This document shows positions 25,999 to 35,053 of a stretch of DNA of 64,000 nucleotides, one piece after another. The stretch spans positions 1 to 64,000 of the forward strand of contig NZ_PEND01000003.1 of assembly GCF_002844195.1 (NCBI RefSeq), in the 5' to 3' direction. The notes under the pieces were generated by a model. That model did no database searches. It was given only the letters and a program-made list of their open reading frames with translations, and was not told the origin of the DNA. The position numbers and the translations under genes are program-made. The stretch is from Halegenticoccus soli. GTDB lineage: Archaea > Halobacteriota > Halobacteria > Halobacteriales > Haloferacaceae. Numbering within the stretch: the stretch's first letter is position 1; each line of letters starts with the position of its first letter.

Positions 25999-27255
25999 TC
26001 ACCTCGTTAGATCTCCGACGAGTTCCGCCGTCGAGACCGCCATGACCTTCGCCGCGGTGAGCACTTCCTCGACGGGGACGTACTCGTCCGCGACGTGGGC
26101 CTGGTCGAGAAGGCCGGGTCCGTACACGATGCACTCCTCGACGCCGGCGTCGTTGACGACGAATCGCTGGTCGTCGGAGCCCGGCGAGATCACGAACTCC
26201 GCCTCCCCGTGAAACGCCGCGACGTTCCGCGCGTAGGTCTGGCTCACCTCGCAGTCTCGGGGGACGCTGGTCGGCTCGGCGAACATGATCTCCTCGTAGT
26301 CGAGCGATGCGCCGACGTTCGCCTCCGTTTCGGCGATCCGCTCTCTGATCTCGTTGCGGGCGTCCGCGACCGATTCGTCGGGAACGAGGACGCGGTAGAA
26401 GGTCGCCGTACAGCGGTCGGGGACGACGTTCTCGGAGTAGCCCGCGTCCACCATCGTCGCCGAAATGTCCGCCCGCCGGGACCCCTCGGGAATGACCGGA
26501 AGGTCGGTCGTCCGGCGGTGGAGTTCCTCCCGGTGCTCCTCGACCCGAGTGAGGAAGTCGCTCATCGCCGAGATGGCGTTCGTTCCGTCCTGAGCCATGC
26601 ACCCGTGGGCTTTCCGCCCGTGGGCGACGACGCGGAACTTCAGAACGCCCCGGTGACCCAGACAAACCCGCGAGGAGTCGAAACACTCGGTGTAGACACA
26701 GTAGTCCGTATCGTCGAGATGGCCCTCCCGGACGAGATACCCGAGGCCGGTGAATCCCCCCGTTTCCTCGTCGACGGTCATGCTCTGCGTGATCGAGCCG
26801 CCGAACTCGATCCCGGCCGCTTCGAGCGCGTCGATCGCGAGAAGGCTGGCGGCGATGCCGGATTTCATGTCGCTCGCACCACGGCCGTAGAGACGCCCGC
26901 TCTCTAGCTGGGCGGCGAACGGATCCCGCGTCCAGTCCGCACCCGCGGGAACGACGTCGTAATGACCAGTGAAGTGGACGTTCGGCCCGTCTCCGAACGA
27001 TTTGCGCCCGAGGACGTTGACCCGCTCGTAGGCGGTTCGATCGGGGTAGTGACGCTCCACGACCGCCTCGGGCACTTCGACGTACTCCACGTCGTAGCCC
27101 CGCTCTGCGAGCGCATTGCCGAGAAACGCCGCTCCTTCGCGGTAGTTTCGGCCCGGCGGGTTCTCGGTTTCGATTCGGAGGAACTCGGAGAGGAAGGTGA
27201 CGACCTCGTCGCGTCTAGCGTCGACGGCATCGTACACGTCCTGCCGGGCGGTCAT
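25999..27255 (-). CDS. M20 family metallopeptidase (ArgE/DapE-like)
   Basis: A 418-residue di-metal amidohydrolase. His98 and Asp100 (FTGHYDVVPAG), bridging Asp129 (GRGASDMKSG), catalytic Glu163-Glu164 (DEETGG) and Glu190 are visible. The dimerisation domain (about 200-310) includes HGRKAHGCMAQDGTNAIS. Family members split N-acyl amino acids such as acetylornithine or succinyl-diaminopimelate, or dipeptides. The start ATG 27255 overlaps the SDR stop, so SDR and peptidase are translated together. Its 3' end abuts an IS-type hairpin and the stop codon may come from that element. Substrate is unknown. Confidence 0.9.
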   Translation of the reverse strand: MTARQDVYDAVDARRDEVVTFLSEFLRIETENPPGRNYREGAAFLGNALAERGYDVEYVEVPEAVVERHYPDRTAYERVNVLGRKSFGDGPNVHFTGHYDVVPAGADWTRDPFAAQLESGRLYGRGASDMKSGIAASLLAIDALEAAGIEFGGSITQSMTVDEETGGFTGLGYLVREGHLDDTDYCVYTECFDSSRVCLGHRGVLKFRVVAHGRKAHGCMAQDGTNAISAMSDFLTRVEEHREELHRRTTDLPVIPEGSRRADISATMVDAGYSENVVPDRCTATFYRVLVPDESVADARNEIRERIAETEANVGASLDYEEIMFAEPTSVPRDCEVSQTYARNVAAFHGEAEFVISPGSDDQRFVVNDAGVEECIVYGPGLLDQAHVADEYVPVEEVLTAAKVMAVSTAELVGDLTR

Positions 27256-27998
27256 CAGATATCTCTCCCTCCGTCGACCTCCAGCGCCGTCCCCGTTATC
27301 ATCGCTGCGTCGTCACTGGCTAGAAAGACCGCCGCGGCCGCGATATCTCCAGGCACGGCGAGGCGGCCGAGCGGGATCGTCTCCCGCATTCCCTCGACGC
27401 TGAGGTCCTCACCGGCGAAGTCTGCCAGCATCGGCGTGTCCGTCGCCACCGGGCAGATAGCGTTCACGCGAACGTCCGGCGCGAGCTCGTAGGCTAACTG
27501 CTTCGTCAGCGCGACCATTCCGCCTTTCGACGCGACGTACGCCGAAAGCCCGGTTCGCGGCCGAATCGCCGCGGTCGAAGCGGTGTTGAGGATCGCGCCG
27601 CCCCCCTCGCGCAGGTGAGGAACGGCGTACTTAACGCCGAGAAACGCGCTCTTGAGGTTAACGTCGAGAATCCGGTCCCACTCGTCCACCGCGACCTCCT
27701 CGACGGGCGTCGCTCGCTGCGGAACGCCCGCGTTGTTGTGGAGCACGTCGAGCCCGCCGAACGCCTCGACGGTCCGGTCGACCATCGCCTCGACTTCGTC
27801 GGCGCGCGACACGTCTGCCTCGACTGCGAGCGCCACGCCGCCTTCGCGCTCGATTTCGGTCGCAGTCGCCTCCGCCGCGTCCGCGTCCACGTCCACGCAG
27901 GCGACCGCGGCTCCACGCGTCGCGAATCGCCGGGAAACGGCACAGCCCATACCGGACCCCGCGCCGGTCACGATCACCGACTTTCCGGAGAGACTCAT
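27255..27998 (-). CDS. Short-chain dehydrogenase/reductase (classical SDR)
   Basis: A 247-residue NAD(P) oxidoreductase. TGAGSGMG (11-18) binds the cofactor, and an Asp after the second strand (CVDVDAD) suggests NAD. NNAG, catalytic Ser in NTASTAA, and YVASK (Tyr-x3-Lys) complete the active site. The C-terminus ends ITGTALEVDGGRDI as in the family. It is the first gene of a two-gene operon with the M20 peptidase, and is divergent from the broken aldehyde dehydrogenase. The substrate is an alcohol or ketone that cannot be named. Confidence 0.92.
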   Translation of the reverse strand: MSLSGKSVIVTGAGSGMGCAVSRRFATRGAAVACVDVDADAAEATATEIEREGGVALAVEADVSRADEVEAMVDRTVEAFGGLDVLHNNAGVPQRATPVEEVAVDEWDRILDVNLKSAFLGVKYAVPHLREGGGAILNTASTAAIRPRTGLSAYVASKGGMVALTKQLAYELAPDVRVNAICPVATDTPMLADFAGEDLSVEGMRETIPLGRLAVPGDIAAAAVFLASDDAAMITGTALEVDGGRDI

Positions 27999-28157
27999 AC
28001 GTTCTCAACCGTGGGTACTGGTATCAAACTTCGGTTCGTCGCCGCGCCCCTTCGTCTCCGTTCGGAATCGGTCCACAGCTCCGAACGGCGGTCCGCACGG
28101 CCGCTGCCGACCGACCCGGTGCCAAAGAACTATCGTCCCCGCAGTCCCTCTCCCCGT

Positions 28158-29626
28158 ATGACCCGGCCGACCATCGCTTTCGAGCAACGCTACGACCTCC
28201 ACATCGGCGGCGAGCGGACGGGGCCGTCCGGCGGCGACTACTCGCCGACGTACGATCCCGCGTCCGGCGAGCCCTTCGCGGAGGTTGCGGTCGGAACCGA
28301 CGACGACGTCGATCGCGCGGTGGCCGCGGCCCGCGCCGCCTTCGAGTCGTGGCGCGACACGGATCCCGGCGAACGCGGGCGCCTCGTTCACCGCGTCGGC
28401 GAGCTCGTGGCGGAACGCGCCGCCGAACTCGCGGCCATCGAGAGCAAAGATCAGGGGAAGCCGCTCTCACAGGCCCGAAGCGACGTGGACGGGGCCCGCC
28501 GGTACTTTGAGTACTTTGCGGGCGCGGCGGACAAGCTCGAGGGGCGGAGCGTCCCGATCGGGCCGCAGCAAGTGGATTTCACCGTTCGCGAACCGTATGG
28601 GGTGAGCGCGCAAATCACGCCGTGGAACTTCCCCGGGAATCTGTTCGCGCGCGGCGTCGCTCCGGCGCTCGTCGCCGGCAATGCGGTGGTCGTCAAGCCC
28701 GCGCCGCAGACGTCGCTTACGACCCTCCGCCTCGCAGAACTCTGCTCGGAGGCGGGTCTTCCGGACGGCGTCGTCAACGTCGTCACCGGCCCCGGCGATC
28801 CCACGGGGGAAGCGCTCGTCTCTCACCCCGGCGTGGACACGATCACCTTTACCGGAAGCGTCCCGACCGGCCGACGGATCATGAAACGGGCGGCGGAGAC
28901 GGTCACGCCCGTGACGCTCGAACTCGGCGGAAAGAATCCGGCGCTCGTCTTCCCGGACGCTGATCTCGATACGGCGGCGGACGCCATCGCGGCGGGGATC
29001 TTTACCAACGCCGGGCAGGTCTGTTCGGCCGTAGATCGCCTCCTCGTCCACGAGGCTGTTCACGACGAGCTGGTCGACCGGGTCGTTGGGATCGCCGAGG
29101 GCTACGAAATAGGCCCCGGGTGGGATGATCCCGATCTCGGTCCGCTGGCCTCGCGCGAGCACCGTGATCGCGTGTTGGAGTACGTCGCGGACGGGCAGGC
29201 CGAAGGCGCGACGCTCCACACCGGCGGGTCAGCGCTCGACCGGCCGGGGTACTTTGTCGAACCGACGGTTTTCACGGGCGTGCAAAACGACATGCGGATC
29301 GCTCGGGAGGAGATCTTCGGCCCCGTGCTTTCGGTCATCGCCTTCGGTGACGAGGCTGAGGCGCCAACGAGACCGATTATGGGCTGACCGCTGGAGTCTT
29401 CACCCGTGATATCGTGCGAGCGCACCGCTTGGCGCGGCGGTTAGAGGCCGGGAACGTCTACGTGAACAAGTGGTTCGGCGACACGGTGCAGACCCCGTTC
29501 GGAGGGTACAAACACAGCGGCGTCGGGCGCGAGAAGGGCCTCGAAGCGCTCGACACGTACCTCCAGACGAAGAACGTCGCCATCGCGATCTCGGAGGGGG
29601 ACTCGCCCGATCTTCCCGGTGCTTGA
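28158..29626 (+). pseudogene. NAD aldehyde dehydrogenase, interrupted by a frameshift
   Basis: From ATG 28158 the frame encodes an ALDH with Asn157 (TPWNFPG), general base Glu255 (LELGGKNP) and nucleophile Cys289 (AGQVCSAVDR). At about 29361-29366, after FGDEAEA, it shifts into PTRPIMG and a stop at 29387. The other frame continues with NETDYGLTAGVFTRDIVRAH, then GNVYVNKWFGDTVQTPFGGY and a stop at 29626. Compared with the family pattern EA-x3-AN-x-T-x-YGL, about three residues plus one base are missing, so a ten-base deletion is the simplest account. The first 409 residues hold all catalytic residues but lack the C-terminal oligomer strand. An assembly error is possible. Confidence 0.85.
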
Positions 29627-29800
29627 ACGCTTCACGGCCAGGGCGGGAGTGCGCCGGTTCCTGCTTTCTTACGGACGGTTCGTAAATTCGCCATCACGTT
29701 TCTCGATGTTCGAACGATATCCGAAAGTACGCTGGTTTTCTCGGATCGTGTAAGCGGGTCACCAATATGATTTTTCACAGGCGGCCCGATACGGGAGTCC

Positions 29801-30973
29801 ATGTCGGCCACAGCCAACGTTGACGAACTAGAGGCGCTCATCGCCGACCTGGTGAGCATCGAGAGCGAGAATCCGCCGGGCAACGAACGGAGGTGCTCGG
29901 AGTTCATCGTCGAGTGGTTCGCCGAGCGCGGAATCGACGCGTCGCTCGTAGACGAACCCTACCCGGACCGACCGCAGGTCGGCGTCCGCGTCGGCGAAGG
30001 CGACCCGGCGCTCGTTCTGAACGGCCACATCGACGTCGTCCCGGCGGGCGACCGCGACCACTGGACGCACGATCCGTACGGCGCCGCCGTCGAGGACGGC
30101 AGCCTCTACGGTCGCGGGAGCGTGGACATGAAAACCGGGGTCGCGGTGGGGATGCTCGCGACGGCACTGCTCGCCGAGGAGATCAGATCGGGCGAGCTTC
30201 CGGGTTCGATCGTGTTCCACGCCGCCATCGGCGAGGAGACGGCGGAGCCGGGGACGAAGACCCTGTTAGAGCGCGGTTACGACGGCGATTACGGGGTCGT
30301 GCTCGAACCGACGGGGATGCGAACGGCGACGAGCGAGAAGGGGCTCGCCTGGTACGAGATCACCGTCCGGGGCGACCCGTCGCACGCGAGCCGCCCCGAT
30401 CAGGGCGAGAACGCTATCCAGCGCGCGCGACCGGTACTCGACGCGCTCGAGACCTACGACGAGGAGATCCGAGCCCGCGAGCACGATCTCGTCGGGCGAG
30501 CGTACGCCACCGTCACGATGTTCGAGGCGGGGACGAAGGAGAACGTCGTGCCCGAGCGTGCAACCGTCACCGTCGACCGGCGCTTCCTCCCCGACGAAAC
30601 CGTCGCAGACATCGACTCAGAGATCGACGAACTGCTCGCCGAGGTCGCCGAGGAACACGGCGTCGAGGCGTCGTGGGAACGGACCCGGACGTACGAGTCG
30701 GCGGCGATCGACACGGACAGTCCCCTGGCGGAGGTGTTCCGACGCCACGCCGCCGAAGTCGCGGACGCGCCGACGGAACCGTGGGGCGTCACCGCCTCGA
30801 CGGACGTGCGAAACTTCGTGAACGACGCCGGCATTGAGGCCATTACCTGGGGGCCGGGCGACATCACGCAGGCCCACACGTACGACGAGCACGTCGACCT
30901 CTCGGCCGCGCGGGACGGCCTCGATGCGCTCGTCGGTGCGGCCCGGACCGTCCTCTCGGGCGATCTCGACTAG
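29801..30973 (+). CDS. M20 family metallopeptidase (ArgE/DapE/carboxypeptidase G2-like)
   Basis: A 390-residue di-metal amidohydrolase with His76 and Asp78 (LNGHIDVVPAG), Asp109 (GRGSVDMKTG) and Glu145-Glu146 (AIGEETAEPG). It is a distant paralogue of the M20 protein at 25999-27255. A lid-domain motif GDPSHASRPDQGENAI is clear. The start ATG 29801 follows an AATATGATTTTTCA stretch at about 30 bases. The stop codon overlaps, on the opposite strand, the stop of an amidohydrolase relic (30970-30973). Substrate is an N-acyl or amide-linked amino compound; which one is unknown. Confidence 0.9.
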   Translation: MSATANVDELEALIADLVSIESENPPGNERRCSEFIVEWFAERGIDASLVDEPYPDRPQVGVRVGEGDPALVLNGHIDVVPAGDRDHWTHDPYGAAVEDGSLYGRGSVDMKTGVAVGMLATALLAEEIRSGELPGSIVFHAAIGEETAEPGTKTLLERGYDGDYGVVLEPTGMRTATSEKGLAWYEITVRGDPSHASRPDQGENAIQRARPVLDALETYDEEIRAREHDLVGRAYATVTMFEAGTKENVVPERATVTVDRRFLPDETVADIDSEIDELLAEVAEEHGVEASWERTRTYESAAIDTDSPLAEVFRRHAAEVADAPTEPWGVTASTDVRNFVNDAGIEAITWGPGDITQAHTYDEHVDLSAARDGLDALVGAARTVLSGDLD

Positions 30974-31111
30974 GTCACCCAGGAGTCGTCGACGACCGCG
31001 CCCTCGCGGGCCACCACGTTTCCGCCTTTGACGACGTGCGAGCGCGCCGACTGCGTGAGGATCGCCCACTGCGGTGACGGTGCCACCCGCGAGCGCGCGG
31101 CGTGGGCGTCG
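30970..31111 (-). pseudogene. C-terminal relic of an amidohydrolase (cytosine deaminase/hydantoinase type)
   Basis: The minus strand between the symporter stop and 30970 reads TQSARSHVVKGGNVVAREGA followed by VVDDSWVT and a stop. The VxKGGxxVA pattern is the last beta-strand of the composite domain in many amidohydrolases. Nothing of the barrel remains; the frame runs into symporter coding sequence in another phase. This therefore looks like a gene whose 5' part was replaced. Its TAG overlaps the TAG of the convergent M20 gene within the palindrome CTAG. Confidence 0.5.
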
Positions 31112-32548
31112 TCAGCCGCCGACCGCGACGGTGGGTTCGGCCTCCCCTTTCCAGAGGGCGTAGCCGATTCCGAGCGTGACGATGGCGGCGCCGACTCCCA
31201 TGAACGTGGCGGGGATGCCCACCGGGCCGCCGAGGAAGTCCCACCCGACGCCGAGCGCGGTCCCCGACACGATCGACAGCAACACGGCCTTCCCGGGTAT
31301 CCCGCGGGCGTACAGCGCGACGTAGACCGGCACGAGGAACGCGCTGGTCAAAAGAATCGCGCGCCACTCGTACAGCTCGATGATCGTTCCCGGCGGATCG
31401 ACCGCGATGGCCGTCGCGGCGAGGCCGAAGAAGATCGTCGAGGCCCGCGAGACCTTCAACAGCTGTCGGTCGCTGGGATCGTCGGCGAAGTAGTCGTAGA
31501 CGTCCCGCGCCGCCGTGACGCCGACGGCGTGGAGGCGGGTGTCGGTCGTCGAGAGGATGCCGCTGAGGATCGCGAGGATGATGACGACGCCGACCTCGGT
31601 CGGGACGTACTCCGTGATCAGTACGGGGAACGCCCGGTCGACGTTATCGACGCCCAGTCCGGCGCTCTCCAGCGCGACGGTGGTCGCCCCGCCGAGCAGG
31701 ATCAGCGCCACGTAGAACACCGAGAGGATGACGCCAGCGGCCGCGAGGTGGAGCTTCGCGGTGCGGATGTCCTTCGTCGCGTTGATCCGGACGACCGTGG
31801 CCTGCGAGGTGAAAATCGTCCCGAAGAACGCGACGAGCGAACCGAGGACGCCGATGACCGTGTACGTCCCGCCGCCGAGGGGCCGGACGTGACTCGGCTC
31901 GATTGCGGCGAACTCCTGGTTGATCGTGGCGATGCCGCCGAGGTCGAATGTCATGACCACCAGCGCGAGGAGGACCATTGCGACCATCAGCGTCCCCTGG
32001 ATGAGGTCGGTCCAGGCAACGCTGACGAGCCCGCCCAGGACGGTGTAGAGGATGAACACGCCCCCGATCACCCAGATCATGTACTCGTAGGGGACGCCGG
32101 TGACGACCGTGACCAGCAGCCCCGCGCCCACCAGTTGCATGATCAGATACACCCAGGCGTTCGCGAACAGAACGGTGCCGGCGATCGGTCTCGCGGCCTC
32201 GTAGCCGGTCAGTTCCGCGATGATATCCGGAAACGTGATGTGATTGAGCTCCCGGACCTTGTGGACGACGAAGTACAGCCCGCTGACGCCGAGCATCAGT
32301 CCGAGGATGATCCCGGTCAGAATCGAGTAGCCGCCGCCGTACACCGCCCCGACGAAGCCGATCACGCTGACCGCGCTGACGAAGTTGGCGACGTACGACC
32401 ACGTCGCTAACCACGGACCGAGCTTCTTTCCGTACACCCAGAAGTCGTCGACGTCCTCGGTCCGCACGTACCCCCACGCGCCGATGGCGAGGATGATCAG
32501 CAGGTAGAGGACGAAGACGCCGAGGTAGAACGGATTGACCTCGGCCAT
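31112..32548 (-). CDS. Sodium:solute symporter (SSS family), large subunit
   Basis: A 478-residue carrier with about 13 helices. DDFWVYGKKLGPWLATWSYV, GGLVSVAWTDLIQGTLMVA and the sodium-site helix AILSGILSTTDTRLHAVGVT with the following TAARDVYDYF are diagnostic. ATG 32548 lies two bases after the small-partner stop; GTG 32554, which would overlap that stop, is an alternative. It is the third SSS system in the window and is not a close copy of the other two. An amidohydrolase relic lies right behind it, so the original operon may have coupled uptake to hydrolysis. Confidence 0.9.
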   Translation of the reverse strand: MAEVNPFYLGVFVLYLLIILAIGAWGYVRTEDVDDFWVYGKKLGPWLATWSYVANFVSAVSVIGFVGAVYGGGYSILTGIILGLMLGVSGLYFVVHKVRELNHITFPDIIAELTGYEAARPIAGTVLFANAWVYLIMQLVGAGLLVTVVTGVPYEYMIWVIGGVFILYTVLGGLVSVAWTDLIQGTLMVAMVLLALVVMTFDLGGIATINQEFAAIEPSHVRPLGGGTYTVIGVLGSLVAFFGTIFTSQATVVRINATKDIRTAKLHLAAAGVILSVFYVALILLGGATTVALESAGLGVDNVDRAFPVLITEYVPTEVGVVIILAILSGILSTTDTRLHAVGVTAARDVYDYFADDPSDRQLLKVSRASTIFFGLAATAIAVDPPGTIIELYEWRAILLTSAFLVPVYVALYARGIPGKAVLLSIVSGTALGVGWDFLGGPVGIPATFMGVGAAIVTLGIGYALWKGEAEPTVAVGG

Positions 32549-32550
32549 CG

Positions 32551-32745
32551 TCACTCGCCTCCCGCGGTCGGCTCCTCACCTGTACGCGTCAGTTCGCCCG
32601 TAGGCGGTTCTTCCCGGATGTACTCGTCGACCGGCTTTCCCATGATCACGTGCACGGTCACGTAGTGGATCGCCCCGAGACTCCCCGCGAGCAGCGTCGC
32701 CGTGAAGATCAGGAACATCTCGGTCGGCATGCCAAGTACTGACAT
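32551..32745 (-). CDS. 64-residue membrane partner of SSS symporter
   Basis: A 64-residue protein with one membrane span (about 9-34, FLIFTATLLAGSLGAIHYVT) and a polar acidic tail (VDEYIREEPPTGELTRTGEE). It sits directly before the symporter and after a strong TATA box. The topology is opposite in charge to the 56-residue partner, whose tail is basic, so the two are not obvious homologues. A helper function is inferred from position only. Confidence 0.75.
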   Translation of the reverse strand: MSVLGMPTEMFLIFTATLLAGSLGAIHYVTVHVIMGKPVDEYIREEPPTGELTRTGEEPTAGGE

Positions 32746-32767
32746 GCACGAGGGTATGCGGAAATAG

Positions 32768-32777
32768 TATAAAAATT
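32768..32777 (-). promoter_or_regulatory. TATA box of the third SSS operon
   Basis: The minus strand AATTTTTATA is centred 26-27 bases before ATG 32745 and fits a leaderless start of the small partner gene. Confidence 0.65.
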
Positions 32778-32987
32778 CTCGTGATAGTTAGAACAGATCG
32801 TAACTAATAGGCTTCAGATCGATCGACGTCAAGCTCATTTCAAAATGCCTGAAAAGTACTAGTGAACGACCGAAAGCCGGATTACCCGGTACTGCCGACG
32901 GGACCGTAGAGACGAACTCCCTGAACTCCTCTCTACCTTCGTGGCTTCTATGCGTACTTTTTTGCTATCTCATCCGGAGCGTAGGGT

Positions 32988-34880
32988 ATGGTTTCTCAGC
33001 CCAAATACGCGACTGCGGTCGCGCTCGACCGGATGGTCGAGATGCGCGACGGGACGCGGCTCGCCACGGACGTGTATCGGCCCGCGTCGCGCGACAGCGG
33101 CGAACCGATCGACGAACCGCGACCCGCTCTCCTCCTTCGGACGCCGTACGACAAGCGCGATCGAAAGCGCATCGAACGCCACGGCCACTGGTACGCACGG
33201 CGGGGATACGTCGTCGCGCTTCAGGACTGCCGCGGTCGGTACGCGAGCGAGGGCGAGTTCTATCTCCTGGCCAACGAGGCCGAAGACGGGTACGACACGG
33301 TGGAGTGGCTGGCGGACCAGCCCTACTGCGACAGGCAGGTGGGAACGATGGGAACCTCCTACAGCGCGTGGGTACAGAACGCCCTGGCGAGCCTCGATCC
33401 CCCCCACCTTGAGGCGATGTTCGTCAATCAGGGGGCCGCTAACGGGTGGAAGGCGACCCTGCGGCAAAACGGCGCGTTCGAGTTGCGGTGGCTGTGCTGG
33501 GCGCTCACGATCGGCGGCGGCTTCGCCCAGCGGGCCCTGGAGGATCCCGACGTGCAGCGTCGGCTCGCAAACGTCCGGACGGACGAACTACTGGCGGAAG
33601 GACCCGTTTTCCCGGGGCAGTCGCCGCTCCGGCACGTCCCCGGCTACGAGGAGTGGCTCTTCGACTACGCGACCGCCGACGGCGACGACGAACTGTGGGA
33701 ATCGCCCGCCGTCAACTTCGAGGCTCATTACGAGGAGATGGCCGACGTTCCGACCGTGTACGCGGGGTCGTGGTACGACTCGTACGCGAAAGCGACCTGC
33801 GACAACTTCGCCGCGCTGTCGGAGATGAAAGAGAGCGAGCAGTACCTCGTCATGGGCGCGTGGATACACGGCGGCGTCGACGCGTGGTCGAAACCGTACG
33901 CCGGCGAGGTTTCGTTCGGCGAATCGGGTCCCAGAGCGTACCTGGAACTCCGGCTCCGATTTTTCGATCACTACCTCAAAGGCGAGGAAACGTGGAGCGA
34001 CCAGTCGCCGGTCGAATACTTCGGGATGGGTACCGGCGACGGCTCGCGGGTCGCCGGCGACCGACTGTTCCACGGCGGGGCCTGGTACAGCGCCGACGAG
34101 TGGCCGCTCCCGGACGCGGAGACCACGACGTACTACGCCCACGCGGACGGGACGCTGCGCCGCGAAAGACCGGGGGACGAGGCGTCGAGTACGAGCTACC
34201 GGTTCGATCCTCGCGACCCGGTGCCGACGGTCGGCGGGAACTGTTCGTCGTACATCACGCCCGAGCGGCGCGACGAAACCATCGAAGCGTATCCGCTCGA
34301 GAATCGGCCGTTCCACAGCATCACGGGGCAGGGAGGGTACGACCAGCGAACGCGCGAGTGGACGGTCGGCGCCGCTCCGCCCTATCGACCCCTCGAAGAG
34401 CGCGACGACGTGCTCGTATTCCGCACGGCTCCGCTGACGGAAGCGGTCGAGATCGCCGGACCGATTCGCGTCACCGTGTACGGATCCACCGACGCGCCGG
34501 ACACTGATTTCACCGCGAAACTGATCGACGAGTACCCGCCCAGCGAGGACTTTCCCGACGGAGTCGCGCTCAACCTCTGCGACTCCATCTGTCGAGCCCG
34601 GTACCGGGGCTACCGCCGCGACCCGGACTTCGTCGAGCCCGAAGAGGTGTACGAGTTCCCCGTGGAGCCGTACCCTACCGCGAACGTGTTCAAGCCCGGT
34701 CACCGGATTCGCCTCGACATCTCGTCGTCGAACTACCCGCGCTACGACGTGAACCCGAACACGGGAGGGCCGCTGTACGCCGACCGCGACTGGAACGTCG
34801 CGACCAACACCGTCTACCACGAGCGCGCCCATCCGACGGGGATCGACCTTCCGATTCGGTCGGTCGGCGAAGACAACTGA
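32988..34880 (+). CDS. CocE/NonD family alpha/beta-hydrolase (X-Pro dipeptidyl-peptidase-like)
   Basis: A 630-residue serine hydrolase. The N-terminal catalytic domain opens with MVEMRDGTRLATDVYRP and carries the nucleophile Ser124 in MGTSYSAW, where the family usually has GxSYxG, so the last Gly is Ala here. YAGSWYDSYAKA supplies the Asp region and MGAWIHGGV the His region. A helical cap and a C-terminal jelly-roll (from about residue 470, VLVFRTAPLTEAVEIAGPIR, ending SSNYPRYDVNPNTGG) follow. Known members split cocaine esters, cephalosporin side chains and X-Pro peptides. It faces a convergent amidase gene. No signal peptide is seen, so a cytosolic enzyme is likely. Confidence 0.88.
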   Translation: MVSQPKYATAVALDRMVEMRDGTRLATDVYRPASRDSGEPIDEPRPALLLRTPYDKRDRKRIERHGHWYARRGYVVALQDCRGRYASEGEFYLLANEAEDGYDTVEWLADQPYCDRQVGTMGTSYSAWVQNALASLDPPHLEAMFVNQGAANGWKATLRQNGAFELRWLCWALTIGGGFAQRALEDPDVQRRLANVRTDELLAEGPVFPGQSPLRHVPGYEEWLFDYATADGDDELWESPAVNFEAHYEEMADVPTVYAGSWYDSYAKATCDNFAALSEMKESEQYLVMGAWIHGGVDAWSKPYAGEVSFGESGPRAYLELRLRFFDHYLKGEETWSDQSPVEYFGMGTGDGSRVAGDRLFHGGAWYSADEWPLPDAETTTYYAHADGTLRRERPGDEASSTSYRFDPRDPVPTVGGNCSSYITPERRDETIEAYPLENRPFHSITGQGGYDQRTREWTVGAAPPYRPLEERDDVLVFRTAPLTEAVEIAGPIRVTVYGSTDAPDTDFTAKLIDEYPPSEDFPDGVALNLCDSICRARYRGYRRDPDFVEPEEVYEFPVEPYPTANVFKPGHRIRLDISSSNYPRYDVNPNTGGPLYADRDWNVATNTVYHERAHPTGIDLPIRSVGEDN

Positions 34881-35053
34881 CAGTGATCGGACGACGTGGA
34901 CGCCGAGACGACGTTCCGGTTCGGTGACGCGGTCCTTGCGTCCCTCGTCCGACGGCGTGGCGTCCACCGAACCGCTTCCAGCGAGCCGGACTTCCGACCG
35001 CCTTCCGCGCTCCGGACGGCTCGTCTCTCCCGCCGCGTCCGCGGGTCGCCCCC

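Noticed and set aside
31028-32410. 460-residue plus-strand frame over the third symporter
   Set aside because: It is extremely Asp/Arg-rich, antisense to a 13-helix carrier; a typical mirror of hydrophobic codons.
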